Shown here: in pieces, positions 26,055 through 35,073 of the stretch | Layout of the letters: the number at the start of each line of letters is the position of its first letter | How positions within the stretch are numbered: the stretch's first letter is position 1 | Translations under genes and position numbers: made by a program | Notes under the pieces: generated by a model | What the model saw: the letters and a program-made list of their open reading frames with translations, nothing else | Database searches by the model: none | Told to the model about the DNA's origin: nothing | DNA from: Nostoc sp. ATCC 53789 | GTDB taxonomy: Bacteria; Cyanobacteriota; Cyanobacteriia; Cyanobacteriales; Nostocaceae | DNA: 64,000 bases | Assembly: GCF_009873495.1 (NCBI RefSeq) | Contig: NZ_CP046705.1 | Location: 186,001-250,000 of the forward strand | Reading direction: 5' to 3'

Positions 26055-26155
26055 CGTCAAAGGCGTGCCGAACGCGAGTGCATTCCGCAGGAAAGGCGTT
26101 GCCTCTCGTTCACGAAGTGTCTCCGATAGGAGAAGAGAAGGTATCGCCCTTACCT
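26055..26155. repeat. Cluster of dispersed palindromic repeats
   Basis: Units such as GGCGTGCCGAACGCGAGTGC, GGCGTTGCCTCTCGTTCACG and AGAAGAGAAGGTATCGCC occur side by side. They are relatives of the unit inserted in the HU gene and lie between the tandem Arr gene and a zinc-ribbon gene. Confidence 0.75.
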
Positions 26156-26167
26156 CAAAACGAAAAA

Positions 26168-26416
26168 TTACCCAGCTATATCCTTCCCACTCTTGTAAGT
26201 CATAGCTCTGGGTTTCCTCTTGCCTATAGGGACTACTGATTTCTTGGGTGCTTGTGGCGGACGGCATTTCTCACAGTAGAGCGGTCGCACACCAAACGTT
26301 TCTCTTTGGGTGGGTTGCTCACACTGCTTACATACGAAGTTGAAAACGCGAGTGTGAATTTCCCGCTTGTGCGCTCTAACGGTGTACTCTCGGACATCAA
26401 TTGTTTTGCTGGGCAT
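26168..26416 (-). CDS. Small zinc-ribbon-like protein
   Basis: 82 aa, basic. Two CxxC knuckles (FVCKQCEQ and LYCEKCRPP) spaced 20 residues apart suggest one zinc site, preceded by [15 protein letters not shown] and followed by a basic tail ([20 protein letters not shown]). It resembles small cyanobacterial plasmid proteins of unknown role, possibly nucleic-acid binding. Confidence 0.6.
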
Positions 26417-26684
26417 CGGTTCTATAATCGCTGTTCTATTTATAAGGATAGTTTCTGGGCATCAATATATTCATGCACCATTTGATTGAAACAGTAACAA
26501 TCTGATGGTTTTTCGCCGGGGATTAAGCAGAGGCGATGCCGCCGGAAAGTGCGAATACGCGATCGCACTCCTGACAACCGCAATTGGAGGCATCTGTAAC
26601 AGCAGTGGCGACTGCTTTTAGTCTTTGAAGTAGCGAATTCGACTTATATAAATGAAACTAGAGTTCAATAACCCTTAGTTAGTC

Positions 26685-27635
26685 CTAATTAAGAAGATAG
26701 TCTTTAATCTTGTTTTGATGAGAGCGCAAAATTTTTAAAGCAAGATGTTCACTCTTACGAATTGTCTCTCGACTAAGATTTAGGCGTTTTGCAACTTGAC
26801 TCAAGGTTAGTTGCTGATTATCTTCCAATCCAAAACGTAGAGTCAATACTTCTCGTTGCCTTGGATTGAGCAATGCCAGCAACTTACTCAAGTCTTGATG
26901 TAAAAGCTCTTGAGCTATTTGCTCATCTAGGGAAATACCATCCATCGGTAAAATATCAGCTAGTTCAGTTTCACGCTCATCCCCAACTCGCATTTCTAGC
27001 GACACTGGAGCGCGGGAAACGTGAAGATATTCCCGTATTTGATTGGGTAATAGATTTAAGGATTCGGCAATTTCTGCTACAACTGGAGGACGACCTAAAG
27101 ATTGAGACAGTTGCTGCTGTACTCTCCTGATTTTGTTTAATTTCTCATTGATATGGATTGGCAGACGGATAGTGCGAGACTTTTCTCCGATCGCGCGTGT
27201 TATTGACTGCTTAATCCACCAGTAAACGTAGGTTGATAGTTTATAGCCTCGGTTGGGATCAAACTTTTCGATTCCCTTTTGCAAACCCAGTGCCCCTTCT
27301 TGGAGCAAATCGAGAAAATCTAAATTGTGGTTCTGGTATTTTTTGGCAACAGAAACCACCAGCCGTAGGTTAGCTGTCACCATTTTCTCTTTAGCTTTTT
27401 GACCTTGTTGAATGATTGACTGTACTTCAGCTTCAGTTTGCCCAAGCGAGGTAGCTAATTCTCTTGTGGTTGGTTCTCGGTTTAATTGAACTGCGAGACT
27501 TGCACGCTGTTCTTCAATAGCCATCATCTGCTGCACAAGCCTAGCATTTGTAATTTCTTGCTCAGGAGTTAGCAGAGGGTAGCGTCCGATTTCTTTGAGG
27601 TAGGAGTGAACTAAGTCCGTAGTTGGGCTGGGCAT
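26685..27635 (-). CDS. Group 2 RNA polymerase sigma factor (SigB/SigD type)
   Basis: 316 aa. Region 1.2 is DLVHSYLKEIGRYPLLTPEQE. Region 2 has NLRLVVSVAKKYQNHNLDFL, then DLLQEGALGLQKGIEKFDPN and the region 2.4 stretch YKLSTYVYWWIKQSITRAIG. Region 3 starts RTIRLPIHINEKLNKIRR, and region 4 has REVLTLRFGLEDN and the HTH LTLSQVAKRLNLSRETIRKS. It lacks the N-terminal extension of the housekeeping SigA and fits the non-essential group 2 factors that cyanobacteria use under stress or carbon/nitrogen change. Plasmid-borne copies are common. Its regulon is unknown; 390 bp of AT-rich DNA upstream presumably holds its promoter. Confidence 0.92.
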   Translation of the reverse strand: MPSPTTDLVHSYLKEIGRYPLLTPEQEITNARLVQQMMAIEEQRASLAVQLNREPTTRELATSLGQTEAEVQSIIQQGQKAKEKMVTANLRLVVSVAKKYQNHNLDFLDLLQEGALGLQKGIEKFDPNRGYKLSTYVYWWIKQSITRAIGEKSRTIRLPIHINEKLNKIRRVQQQLSQSLGRPPVVAEIAESLNLLPNQIREYLHVSRAPVSLEMRVGDERETELADILPMDGISLDEQIAQELLHQDLSKLLALLNPRQREVLTLRFGLEDNQQLTLSQVAKRLNLSRETIRKSEHLALKILRSHQNKIKDYLLN

Positions 27636-28028
27636 ACTTTCAATTAATTGTGACGAATACTTTTATTTCTCATTTGGATAAAATATTTTAGTAAGGATTC
27701 AGGAGTAAGAATTCAGCTATTCTGAATAGTTAAAGAATCAAATAAAGACTTGATAAATAAATATCCTAGTTTTAATAAAATAATAATTTTAGGTAAAAGA
27801 TAAGCTCTAAGCTATTCAAGGTTATCTCTTATGGCGCAGAACTTACACCTAATAGAAAAGTGCCAGCTTAAATAATTTTACAGCTTCAGCTAAACAAGCG
27901 CTTGTATTCTGTCTTAACTATGTTACTGCCAATAAGATTCAGGCATATTGATCGATATTGTTACTTTTTTATCAGCCAAACAATTTTATATTTCTATTTC
28001 AAAAATCATTAAATCTGTCGAAATTTGA
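27636..28028. promoter_or_regulatory. AT-rich intergenic region upstream of the sigma factor gene
   Basis: 393 bp, no coding frame called and no clear hairpin. It must contain the sigma gene promoter, but I cannot place it with confidence. Confidence 0.3.
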
Positions 28029-28445
28029 TTAATCTAAATACAATGCTGAACTTTGAAATGCCTCTTCTGGTGTTCCATAAAAAGTACCATTGTTAAATAC
28101 GCTAGGTTCGTACTTTTCATTACTATAAGTATAAAAAGCCTTTGTCCATTTCTCTTCATTCCCTTTGTACCGCAATCGACACAGATGAATTGGTGTATTT
28201 TTGGCTCTCTCTATATATTCAGAGCGTGTTATTTTAAACATTGATAGGTCATCATTGTCTGGTAAAAATGGTTCTTTATAAGCATCTATGTAACAGAAAT
28301 ATCCCTTAAAACGCACATCAATACGTATGTATTTTCCTGCATAATGCTGCTCTGCATAAGCTAATATCCGGTGCTTTGTTCTCTGTTTGACCTGCTCCGG
28401 TATTTTTACTCCTCCTGAATGTGGATCGTTTACCCATCCTTTCAT
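28029..28445 (-). CDS. Hypothetical protein
   Basis: 138 aa from MKGWVNDPHSGG (ATG 28445, preceded by AAGGAGCTA; a longer frame starts at 28487). MKGWVNDPHSGGVKIPEQVK, then RTKHRILAYAEQHYAGKYIR and IDVRFKGYFCYIDAYKEP, a pattern typical of a small conserved cyanobacterial protein. The strand-rich middle and the C-terminal YGTPEEAFQSSA suggest a compact fold. No signal peptide. Function unknown. Confidence 0.6.
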   Translation of the reverse strand: MKGWVNDPHSGGVKIPEQVKQRTKHRILAYAEQHYAGKYIRIDVRFKGYFCYIDAYKEPFLPDNDDLSMFKITRSEYIERAKNTPIHLCRLRYKGNEEKWTKAFYTYSNEKYEPSVFNNGTFYGTPEEAFQSSALYLD

Positions 28446-28563
28446 GATTAGCTCCTTGGGAATACTGAGGCTGATATTACACTGCAACGGCAGAGATTAC
28501 AAATCTGAACTTTTTGCAATTCTTATCATTACCTCCGAGGTAAAAGCGGAAACATCTACTATT

Positions 28564-28734
28564 TGTTGCGGCTCGCAAACATAAACGCTCCGGCTTGCAA
28601 ACAAGAAAATTGTTGGCTCACATTAATTGCAAATAAGATTACACTTCGGCTCACATTAATTGCAAACAGACTCATTATTATTTGCAACGGGCTTGCAATC
28701 ATCCGACTTGGCTCAAATTAATTGCAAATAAGCC
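28564..28734 (+). repeat. Left 171-bp terminal repeat of the transposon
   Basis: Contains three copies of GGCTCAcATTAATTGCAAAy (28615, 28649, 28710) plus shorter GGCTTGCAAAC-type units (28570, 28592, 28691). It is over 90% identical to the reverse complement of 32616-32786. Confidence 0.88.
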
Positions 28735-28816
28735 AGATGCAGATAAAGCGGTGGGTATGCTTGTCTGCAAGAGTATCGAGATGAAAAAGATTTAATGTAC
28801 TAAATATGACCAATAA

Positions 28817-29788
28817 TTAAAGTGGCAACCCCGCAGCTAGCATTTGCTCTTGTAATTCACGCGCACGAGTGGGATCAAGTTGTCCGCGAAACAGCGATTT
28901 AATTTCAGCCGGCTTGGCATTGAACTGTTCCGCCAAGCCCCTCACGTCATAGCCATGCCTTGTGAGAGTGGGTTCCAAATCGTCAATTTGCTTTGACAGA
29001 ACTGACTCCACAATCACCGTAGTCACAGGTTTGACCGCGACTCGGTACGCCGCCTCCAAAGCTAGTGTCAAATGTTGCTCAATTTGTAGTGGTGTCAAGA
29101 GCCGCGTGGCAAGTAATTCAATAGCTTCCGCCTCCAATATTTCACCAATTGGAGTATCAGAGATAGTGCATTCAGATACTAGCCATTCAATATATTCTCG
29201 CTGATTGCCAACAATGCCTTCCAAGGAGAAGACTGTTGCTCGATAACCGATTTCTTCCATAGTCGGACGGCGCAGATCATTTTTCAGTTTGGGATGACCA
29301 GCCAGCACCACTGAAAGTGTGCCACCACCGTCTTCAACTACTTCGATTAAACGTTTGAGTCCCGTCAGGGTACTGTAATGAAGGTCATGAGCCTCATCAA
29401 CAAACAGTGCTACTGACTTTTTACCTTTTCTAATCAGGTCGCGTAGTTCCCGTTCCCGTTTTTCACCGTCTTTAGGGATTTTAATTTCCTTATCTGTGGA
29501 TAAATCGTAGAATAAAGCAGCAATAAGTGTTGGCAGTGTCGCCCGTTCTTTATCTACAGAAAGGGACTTCGAGACTAGAATCTTACCTTCTTTCTCCAAA
29601 ACATCAAACAAGCGTCGTAAAGTAGTCGTCTTGCCACACCCAATAATTCCCGTTATGGCAATCAGTTTCCCTGAATGGATGGCAGCTTTAATGTCTTTGA
29701 ACATTTGCTTTTGATGGTCTGTTTCGTAGTAACCAGCCTTGGGAAATTCCTTGACCAAACGAAAGTGTTCCATTACTTCAGTGAGCAT
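28817..29788 (-). CDS. AAA+ ATPase, TnsC/TniB-like transposition protein
   Basis: 323 aa from MLTEVMEHFRLVK (ATG 29788, 6 nt after GGAGG; the longer frame to 29836 lies inside the transposase gene). Walker A is GIIGCGKTTTLRRL, Walker B is VALFVDEAHDL, sensor region VVLAGHPKLKNDLRR. In this transposon class the ATPase activates the DDE transposase and helps choose the target. The C-terminal segment (EQFNAKPAEIKSLFRGQLDP) looks like an extra helical domain. The start overlaps the transposase stop by 11 nt, indicating translational coupling. Confidence 0.87.
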   Translation of the reverse strand: MLTEVMEHFRLVKEFPKAGYYETDHQKQMFKDIKAAIHSGKLIAITGIIGCGKTTTLRRLFDVLEKEGKILVSKSLSVDKERATLPTLIAALFYDLSTDKEIKIPKDGEKRERELRDLIRKGKKSVALFVDEAHDLHYSTLTGLKRLIEVVEDGGGTLSVVLAGHPKLKNDLRRPTMEEIGYRATVFSLEGIVGNQREYIEWLVSECTISDTPIGEILEAEAIELLATRLLTPLQIEQHLTLALEAAYRVAVKPVTTVIVESVLSKQIDDLEPTLTRHGYDVRGLAEQFNAKPAEIKSLFRGQLDPTRARELQEQMLAAGLPL

Positions 29789-31439
29789 TTTGCTGCCCTC
29801 CTTTGTTCGAGTGGAAATACTGCCGTACTCGTTCAATAATCACTTTTTTATTCAAAGTCTCAGCTAGCAGCCCATCAATAAAGGCAATTTGTTCAGTGGA
29901 TAATTTCGCCAAAGGTTTAGCGAGATAATCTGAAATCGCCAGTTTAGCGAATAATACAGTGGGATAAGTAAATTCTTGGAACGGGTCTGGGTCTTTAAAA
30001 GGTGTGACAGTTGGCTCAATTTCCTTGTACTTATCCACCAAAAATTGCAGATCCGCGTTTTTATCCAAGGCAGTTCGTGGCAAGCCCAGCTTAAGAGCTA
30101 AATCTGCAATCCGGTCTGCCCGTTCTTCGGTTTTAGTTTTCTTGTGTTTGCGATAGCGATGCAAGGGGATAGGCCCATCAACTGGGTAAAATGGGCCATA
30201 GCGTTGGTCGCCTTTCTCTACATATAATTCGTTATCAAAAAGACCCCACCACAGCACCACAGTTTCGCCTGCTAAGTCTGGGTTTACTTCATAAGCCACG
30301 CCCTCAACTGATACTCTGGCTGTTGCATCCACTTTCCTTCGTTGCGGTTCGCGGGCAAAAGTACAAAATCGTTCCCAACTACACATCTGCCTGATTCCGC
30401 TTTTTGGCAGATTTCGCAACCAATCCTCTAAGCGTGAGTGCGCTTCTGTACGGTGTTTTTGGTCGTTATAATTTAGCAGATACTGCCGTAGCCATAGGTT
30501 AGCCTCAACTTCGTTTTCTGGTTCGTGAAAATGATACAGAGTCTCATGGGCTTCTTTGACTGTCCGGAACGGTCTTTCCACTTTTCCTTTGGAGCGAGCC
30601 GTTACCCTTCTCCCATCTTTACCCGCAGGCAGATGGCTAGCAAGCTTGATTCCCAGGCAGTCCATCACATTTTGAAATACATGGCTTTTGGCAATTGGCC
30701 CGTTGTCCGTATAGATCATCTCAGGAATTCCCTGGAAGGGGCATCCATCCGAGGTGGAAGCCGTCATTGCATTAAATAGGAAGCGCAACGCTGCTGTTAC
30801 ATCCTCTCCATAAACACAATGGTATTCCTGGTAACACACACCACTGCGGTCATCAACGACACTATAAAGCATCAATAGCGGATTCCCTTTACCCGTTTCC
30901 ACCCATAAGGGCTGCTTTACGTGTTTTAAATCGGACGGGCTAAGGTCGAAATGCCAACATTCATTACTGTGAGTTGCTTGAAAACGTACCGCAGGCGGTT
31001 GACGAGTCATTGTGAGATGGTCGTAGCCCCATGTTTTCAAATAACGGTTGACAGTGGCTTTAGTTAACAACCCCTTGGGTGGTTTGATAAAACCTTGTGG
31101 GGTGTTCATCCCGAAATCTTCTAAAAGTTCAATCGCCCGTGCAGTGGAGACGTGCCGCCCTTTCTTGTTGCAAGTGCGGATTTTCGTTGCTGCAATGACT
31201 TCACAGTAAAGTTCCATTTCCGCCTGTGATAGCTTTCGAGGTGTCCCGCTATCTGAACGGTTGATCGATTTGGGGCGTGATGAGTTACGCAAAGCACGAT
31301 ATAGAGTATCAATAGACACTCCATACAATGAAGCTGTTTCTTCCATGAGTTGCCGACGTTCTTGGCAACGGCTTGGTAACATATCAAGTCGATGACGCAA
31401 GTTGGTTAAAGCTTCTGCTGGAATTTTCTTGCGGATCAT
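29778..31439 (-). CDS. DDE (retroviral-integrase-type) transposase, TnsB/TniA-like
   Basis: 553 aa. N-terminal HTH (YGVSIDTLYRALRNSSRPKS). The integrase core has the first Asp in NECWHFDLSPSDLK, the second in EMIYTDNGPIAKS and the Glu in RSKGKVERPFRTVKE. The Mu-type C-terminal beta barrel follows (RVSVEGVAYEVNPDLAGETV). This is the catalytic subunit that should bind the repeats at both ends. It is coupled to the ATPase gene downstream. Complete, with no frameshift. Confidence 0.9.
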   Translation of the reverse strand: MIRKKIPAEALTNLRHRLDMLPSRCQERRQLMEETASLYGVSIDTLYRALRNSSRPKSINRSDSGTPRKLSQAEMELYCEVIAATKIRTCNKKGRHVSTARAIELLEDFGMNTPQGFIKPPKGLLTKATVNRYLKTWGYDHLTMTRQPPAVRFQATHSNECWHFDLSPSDLKHVKQPLWVETGKGNPLLMLYSVVDDRSGVCYQEYHCVYGEDVTAALRFLFNAMTASTSDGCPFQGIPEMIYTDNGPIAKSHVFQNVMDCLGIKLASHLPAGKDGRRVTARSKGKVERPFRTVKEAHETLYHFHEPENEVEANLWLRQYLLNYNDQKHRTEAHSRLEDWLRNLPKSGIRQMCSWERFCTFAREPQRRKVDATARVSVEGVAYEVNPDLAGETVVLWWGLFDNELYVEKGDQRYGPFYPVDGPIPLHRYRKHKKTKTEERADRIADLALKLGLPRTALDKNADLQFLVDKYKEIEPTVTPFKDPDPFQEFTYPTVLFAKLAISDYLAKPLAKLSTEQIAFIDGLLAETLNKKVIIERVRQYFHSNKGGQQNAH

Positions 31440-31491
31440 GCTCGCCTGTATGTTCGCCTCATGTACTGTCCTTATCTTTAAGTTTGTAGCA

Positions 31492-31597
31492 GAAAACTGA
31501 CCACAGAAATTACATTCTGTTGCCAGTTAGGTGAAAAAGTATAACAATTTGAGATAGATTAGCTTCAAATGAGGCTTGAAAACTCACCACAGAAATT
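31492..31597. promoter_or_regulatory. Repeat-bearing divergent promoter, possible resolution site
   Basis: GAAAACTSACCACAGAAATT occurs at 31492-31511 and 31578-31597 (one mismatch, 86 bp apart). The first copy is also half of an imperfect palindrome (ACCACAGAA...TTCTGTTGCC, 31500-31526). It lies between the divergent transposase and recombinase genes, so it may be an operator, the recombination site of the tyrosine recombinase, or both. Confidence 0.55.
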
Positions 31598-31617
31598 TTT
31601 GAAGGAAGTTTGGTGCT

Positions 31618-32550
31618 GTGGATACACTTTACTTATCTGAAGCCGAAGCACTACTCATAGAGTATGAGGCGTTCCTAAAAGGTAAAACGCATAGCACTAT
31701 TGATGCCTATATGCGTATCATTAGGCAGCTTCTTCTTTGGATTGTAGAACATCCTGGGAGTGGAGGAGATTTTCAACCCGAACAGTTGACCAAAACGGCG
31801 ATGGAAATTTATCTCGCCTATCTAGATACGTCAGGTTACAGCATTGCTCACCAAGCACGGGTTAAATCTGCTGTCAGTGGTTTTGCCCGTTGGCTCATTG
31901 AGGAGAAGGGAATTTTACGTCGCAACCCCACCAGAGGATTAAACATTCCAGCCCAGCCACTTTTAGCCCCCAGACAATTGACTCCTGACCAACGTTATAT
32001 TTTACGCAACCTGATCGAAAAAGATGGTCATCCACGTAGCATGGCTGTGTTTGCATTGGGGTACTGGGCTGGTTGTCGCGTGAGTGATGTTTCCTGGCTA
32101 CGGATAGAGCATACCCATATTGGCCCCAAAGTTGGCTGGTTGCACGTTGGTTACAAGGGTGGTAAGGCGCGAGATATTGATCTAATTAACGCTGTCCGAA
32201 AACCAATGTATGAATATATTCATCACGGCGGGCGAGATACTGAGAGTGATTACACTTTTACCTCTCAGCGCAATGAGAGGCTGACCGAAGCCGGCATTCA
32301 TCGCTGGTGGAAAAACATTAAAGCACAAGCAACTGTTTCTGAGTGGGAACTCATCCATGATGTAACTTTTCATGATCTGCGTCATGATTTCGCTCACCGA
32401 GCGCGTGAAGCAGGATGGACTTTGGAGGAGGTTGCTTATTATCTTGGTCATATCACCAAAAAGGGAACTCCAGCTATTCAAACCACGGTTCGGTACACTC
32501 AAAGTAGCCGACAGCAAGTGAAAGACAAGCTTGCATTACTCAAGGGATAA
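31618..32550 (+). CDS. Tyrosine recombinase of the transposon
   Basis: 310 aa, GTG start at 31618. A SAM-like N-terminal domain (YEAFLKGKTHSTIDAYMRII) precedes the catalytic domain. Catalytic residues: Arg in WAGCRVSDVSWLRI, Lys in VGYKGGKARDIDL, HxxR in FHDLRHDFAHR, His in YYLGHITKKG and Tyr in TTVRYTQSS. In a replicative Tn7-like element it probably resolves cointegrates in place of the serine resolvase of Tn5053. It is transcribed away from the transposase. Confidence 0.9.
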   Translation: MDTLYLSEAEALLIEYEAFLKGKTHSTIDAYMRIIRQLLLWIVEHPGSGGDFQPEQLTKTAMEIYLAYLDTSGYSIAHQARVKSAVSGFARWLIEEKGILRRNPTRGLNIPAQPLLAPRQLTPDQRYILRNLIEKDGHPRSMAVFALGYWAGCRVSDVSWLRIEHTHIGPKVGWLHVGYKGGKARDIDLINAVRKPMYEYIHHGGRDTESDYTFTSQRNERLTEAGIHRWWKNIKAQATVSEWELIHDVTFHDLRHDFAHRAREAGWTLEEVAYYLGHITKKGTPAIQTTVRYTQSSRQQVKDKLALLKG

Positions 32551-32615
32551 AGGAGAGATAGCAACGCCCAAAGGATTTTATATTGCTCTATCCAACAGTT
32601 GCTGAGCAGGCATTC

Positions 32616-32786
32616 GGCTTATTTGCAATTAATGTGAGCCAAGTCGGATGATTGCAAGCCCATTGCAAATAATAATGAGTCTGTTTGCAATTAATGTGAG
32701 CCGAAGTCCAATCTGATTTGCAACTAATGTGAGCCAAGAATTTTCTTGTTTGCAAGCCGGAGCGTTTATGTTTGCGAGCCGCAACA
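32616..32786 (-). repeat. Right 171-bp terminal repeat of the transposon
   Basis: Inverted counterpart of 28564-28734, with copies of ATTAATGTGAGCC at 32628, 32692 and 32725. A few substitutions (AATGTGAGCC against AATTTGAGCC) show the ends have diverged slightly. Confidence 0.88.
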
Positions 32787-32966
32787 ACTATTGTAGTATC
32801 GCAACTTTCAGATGCAGCAGAACCCCAACTCGTAGAAAATGCTGAAGATGTGGCTCAACCAATGGAAAATTTCCTGGGTAGTGACGACATCTTAAACTCA
32901 CTCAAAACCAAGAGGATCGGGTGATAGTAACCTATAGCCTTATTCTGGAATATCAAATGGCAATAT

Positions 32967-33419
32967 TTATACACTAACATTAACTAAATCAACATCAGCA
33001 AGCCATATTGTTCTACTTTGGGCAGACATTTCTTCTAAAGTTGGGGAGCGCCACTCTACCCCATAAAGCCAATTATCTTTGAGACTAAAAATTCCTTGAA
33101 TAATACGGCGTGTCGGCCGTTCACCGAAATCAACCTCAACTATGTCCCCCAATCTAAAAGCTGGAGTAGAAACAGTGGACTTTTTTAGTACATTTGTTGT
33201 ATAAAATTCTTGTTCAGCTAAGTAGAGAGTTTCATTCTGGCAAACAATTGCATAAATCCATTCCTGTTTTTCCCACAAAACACCACAGCAGTAGCCTGAT
33301 AAGTCTGAGATTGGCAACAAAACTTTTTCTAACATTCTTACTGCTACTGGAGGCATAGTCTGACCCCACTCAGGAGAAATATGCCAACAGGATTCTAAAG
33401 CGGTAATTTGGTTAATCAT
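32967..33419 (-). CDS. Hypothetical protein, DUF1392-like
   Basis: 150 aa. MINQITALESCWHISPEWGQ, then PPVAVRMLEKVLLPISDLSG and YCCGVLWEKQEWIYAIVCQN resemble the Nostoc DUF1392 family, a multi-copy plasmid family of unknown role. The C-terminal half (FRLGDIVEVDFGERPTRRII) looks like a small beta barrel. No signal peptide. The assignment is from memory. Confidence 0.55.
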   Translation of the reverse strand: MINQITALESCWHISPEWGQTMPPVAVRMLEKVLLPISDLSGYCCGVLWEKQEWIYAIVCQNETLYLAEQEFYTTNVLKKSTVSTPAFRLGDIVEVDFGERPTRRIIQGIFSLKDNWLYGVEWRSPTLEEMSAQSRTIWLADVDLVNVSV

Positions 33420-33582
33420 CTGGGAATATAGTTCTCTTTTTTATACATACACTCACTTGCTTCAGTCTGATCCGGAATATAATTTAAATTTCGGGAAGCT
33501 AACGCAACAGATGGGAATTCAAACCCAATCAATTCGAGAGCCTCCCAATTTGAGAAGACTTTACTGATACACTAATTCGTAA

Positions 33583-34071
33583 CTAAGATAAAATTATTTT
33601 GGCAGTAGCGATTGCCTGCTCCACACTCTCCACAATATAAACATTTTCTGGCGACAGTTTTTTAAAGAAAAGTTTACTTTCTTGATCATTATTCAACAAA
33701 ATTACTTGCTTATTTGCTTTCAAAGCTAGAGCAATTTCTGAAGCGGTTCCTGCACCCATTCCGCAAGCAATTATCACATCACTGGTAAGAACGTTAATAT
33801 TGTTTCTAGAATTACCCATGTCTGTGAAAATAGCAATATCCACCCAAGAGGACATACCATCCTGATTTCCACCTGGAAGAATACCAATAGTTAAACCATC
33901 AGCAGATTTTGCACCTTTGCTTACTGCATCCATTACCCCTACATTTCTACCACCAGTGAGTAAAACCCATCCTTGTTTGGCAATAAATTGACCTAATATA
34001 TAAGCATCTTGTAAATCATTTGCTGTCGCATTTTCTCCTCTCCCCATAACCCCAATAATAATTCTTCGCAT
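33583..34071 (-). CDS. SLOG/LOG-like nucleotide-binding protein (TIGR00725 type)
   Basis: 162 aa, full length. A Rossmann-like order: IIIGVMGRG at the N terminus, VLLTGGRNVGVMDAVSKGAK with the GG motif, then TIGILPGGN and MGAGTASEIALALKANKQVI, which resembles the phosphate-binding PGGxGTxxE loop of LOG and DprA-like folds. Members bind nucleotides or cleave nucleotide-ribose bonds. The specific substrate is not known. Confidence 0.82.
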   Translation of the reverse strand: MRRIIIGVMGRGENATANDLQDAYILGQFIAKQGWVLLTGGRNVGVMDAVSKGAKSADGLTIGILPGGNQDGMSSWVDIAIFTDMGNSRNNINVLTSDVIIACGMGAGTASEIALALKANKQVILLNNDQESKLFFKKLSPENVYIVESVEQAIATAKIILS

Positions 34072-34195
34072 AAAATTTCAGATGATACTGGTTTTGGGCA
34101 AAAAGTCAAAGCTTTCTCCATAAAAGGGCAATTGGCTGAGGCGTTAGGAAGATAGCAATCGCCCTCTTTTGGCAGTGAAGCGCCTTTGCCTCACT

Positions 34196-34471
34196 TTAGT
34201 AGTTTTTTGCCTGCTCATCCAAAAAACACCATAACCACTGTTCTCCTAACTCAGCCGAGCTAATTACTGAATGTCCAGTTTCCTCGTAATGCCGTCGGGC
34301 ATGTTGATGAACAGAAGAATCACAGCACAGCATCTTGCCGCAACTTTGACAAATACGGAGATGCACCCAGCGACTGTTTATTAGGATACATTCTTCACAA
34401 CGAAATACTGGGTAGTTTGCTTTAGAAATCAGAGTCTCTGTAGTTAGATTGTCTAAATGTTCGCAACTCAT
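34196..34471 (-). CDS. UBP-type zinc finger protein
   Basis: 91 aa. CEHL at the N terminus, FRCEECILINSRWVHLRICQ, SCGKMLCCDSSVHQHARRHY and EETGHSV give the Cys/His spacing of the UBP zinc finger. In eukaryotes it binds the ubiquitin C terminus; bacterial copies are of unknown role, often in stress-related or transferred regions. The pattern of ligands is complete. Confidence 0.85.
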   Translation of the reverse strand: MSCEHLDNLTTETLISKANYPVFRCEECILINSRWVHLRICQSCGKMLCCDSSVHQHARRHYEETGHSVISSAELGEQWLWCFLDEQAKNY

Positions 34472-34646
34472 AGGAATTTGAATGACACGTTAATCAGAGT
34501 ATAGATTAGTGCAGAGAAACTTCTATTTAATACAGTGATGGCTGCGCCAACGCCTGCCAGAGAATGCCCGAATGTGAACAGCGCCTCTTTTTTTAAGAAG
34601 GGCTGTAAGTCAACGCTACAGCTTTGCAATACAACCAAATTTTTAA

Positions 34647-34838
34647 TTAAACATCAATATTCATCTGTTCTATCTGTCTAGCAGCTTTATCCCACAGCTT
34701 TGCAGAAGCCTCATCTTTCCAATGATTTCTGAGATTTTCTGCTTTTTTATGACTGATTCGTTCTAACATTTCTAGAACTGCGGCTAATGTTAATTGATCA
34801 ACAATTGCCTCTAAAGACTCCATATATTCTTTTGTCAT
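34647..34838 (-). CDS. Small helical hypothetical protein
   Basis: 63 aa. MTKEYMESLEAIVDQLTLAA, then LEMLERISHKKAENLRNHWK, all helical with a possible coiled-coil. ATG 34838 follows AGAGG. Small proteins like this are common on cyanobacterial plasmids. No family assigned. Confidence 0.5.
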   Translation of the reverse strand: MTKEYMESLEAIVDQLTLAAVLEMLERISHKKAENLRNHWKDEASAKLWDKAARQIEQMNIDV

Positions 34839-35073
34839 AACTAACCTCTTGAATAACTTTTAACATTATTTCCTAATTTTACATATTTAGATAGGTAATC
34901 TATATTGTTATATTTCACAATTATATTAGATAACAAATGCCAACGAAAGTTACAGTCAAAGTTTTGCTGAAGGCTTACGTTTGTCTATCCTTACTACCAG
35001 CAGAGTTAAAAGCGATGCCTGCGGCGAGCTATGCCGGAGCAGATAATCCTACTAACCCAATTATAATGAAGTT

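Larger units (their letters stand above)
28564..32786. mobile_element. 4.2-kb Tn7/Tn5053-like transposon with tyrosine recombinase
   Basis: 4223 bp bounded by TGTTGCGGCTCGCAAAC in inverted orientation and a 6-bp duplication ACTATT (28558-28563 and 32787-32792). Each end holds a 171-bp inverted repeat with several copies of GGCTCACATTAATTGCAAAT, as expected of multiple TnsB/TniA binding sites. Contents: DDE transposase and AAA ATPase (minus strand, overlapping) and a divergent tyrosine recombinase. No TnsD/TniQ-type targeting gene is present. Confidence 0.88.

Noticed and set aside
28564..28734. Possible CRISPR array (regularly spaced ATTAATTGCAAAT units)
   Set aside because: The units are unevenly spaced, mirrored at 32616-32786 and bounded by a target duplication, so they are transposon end sites.
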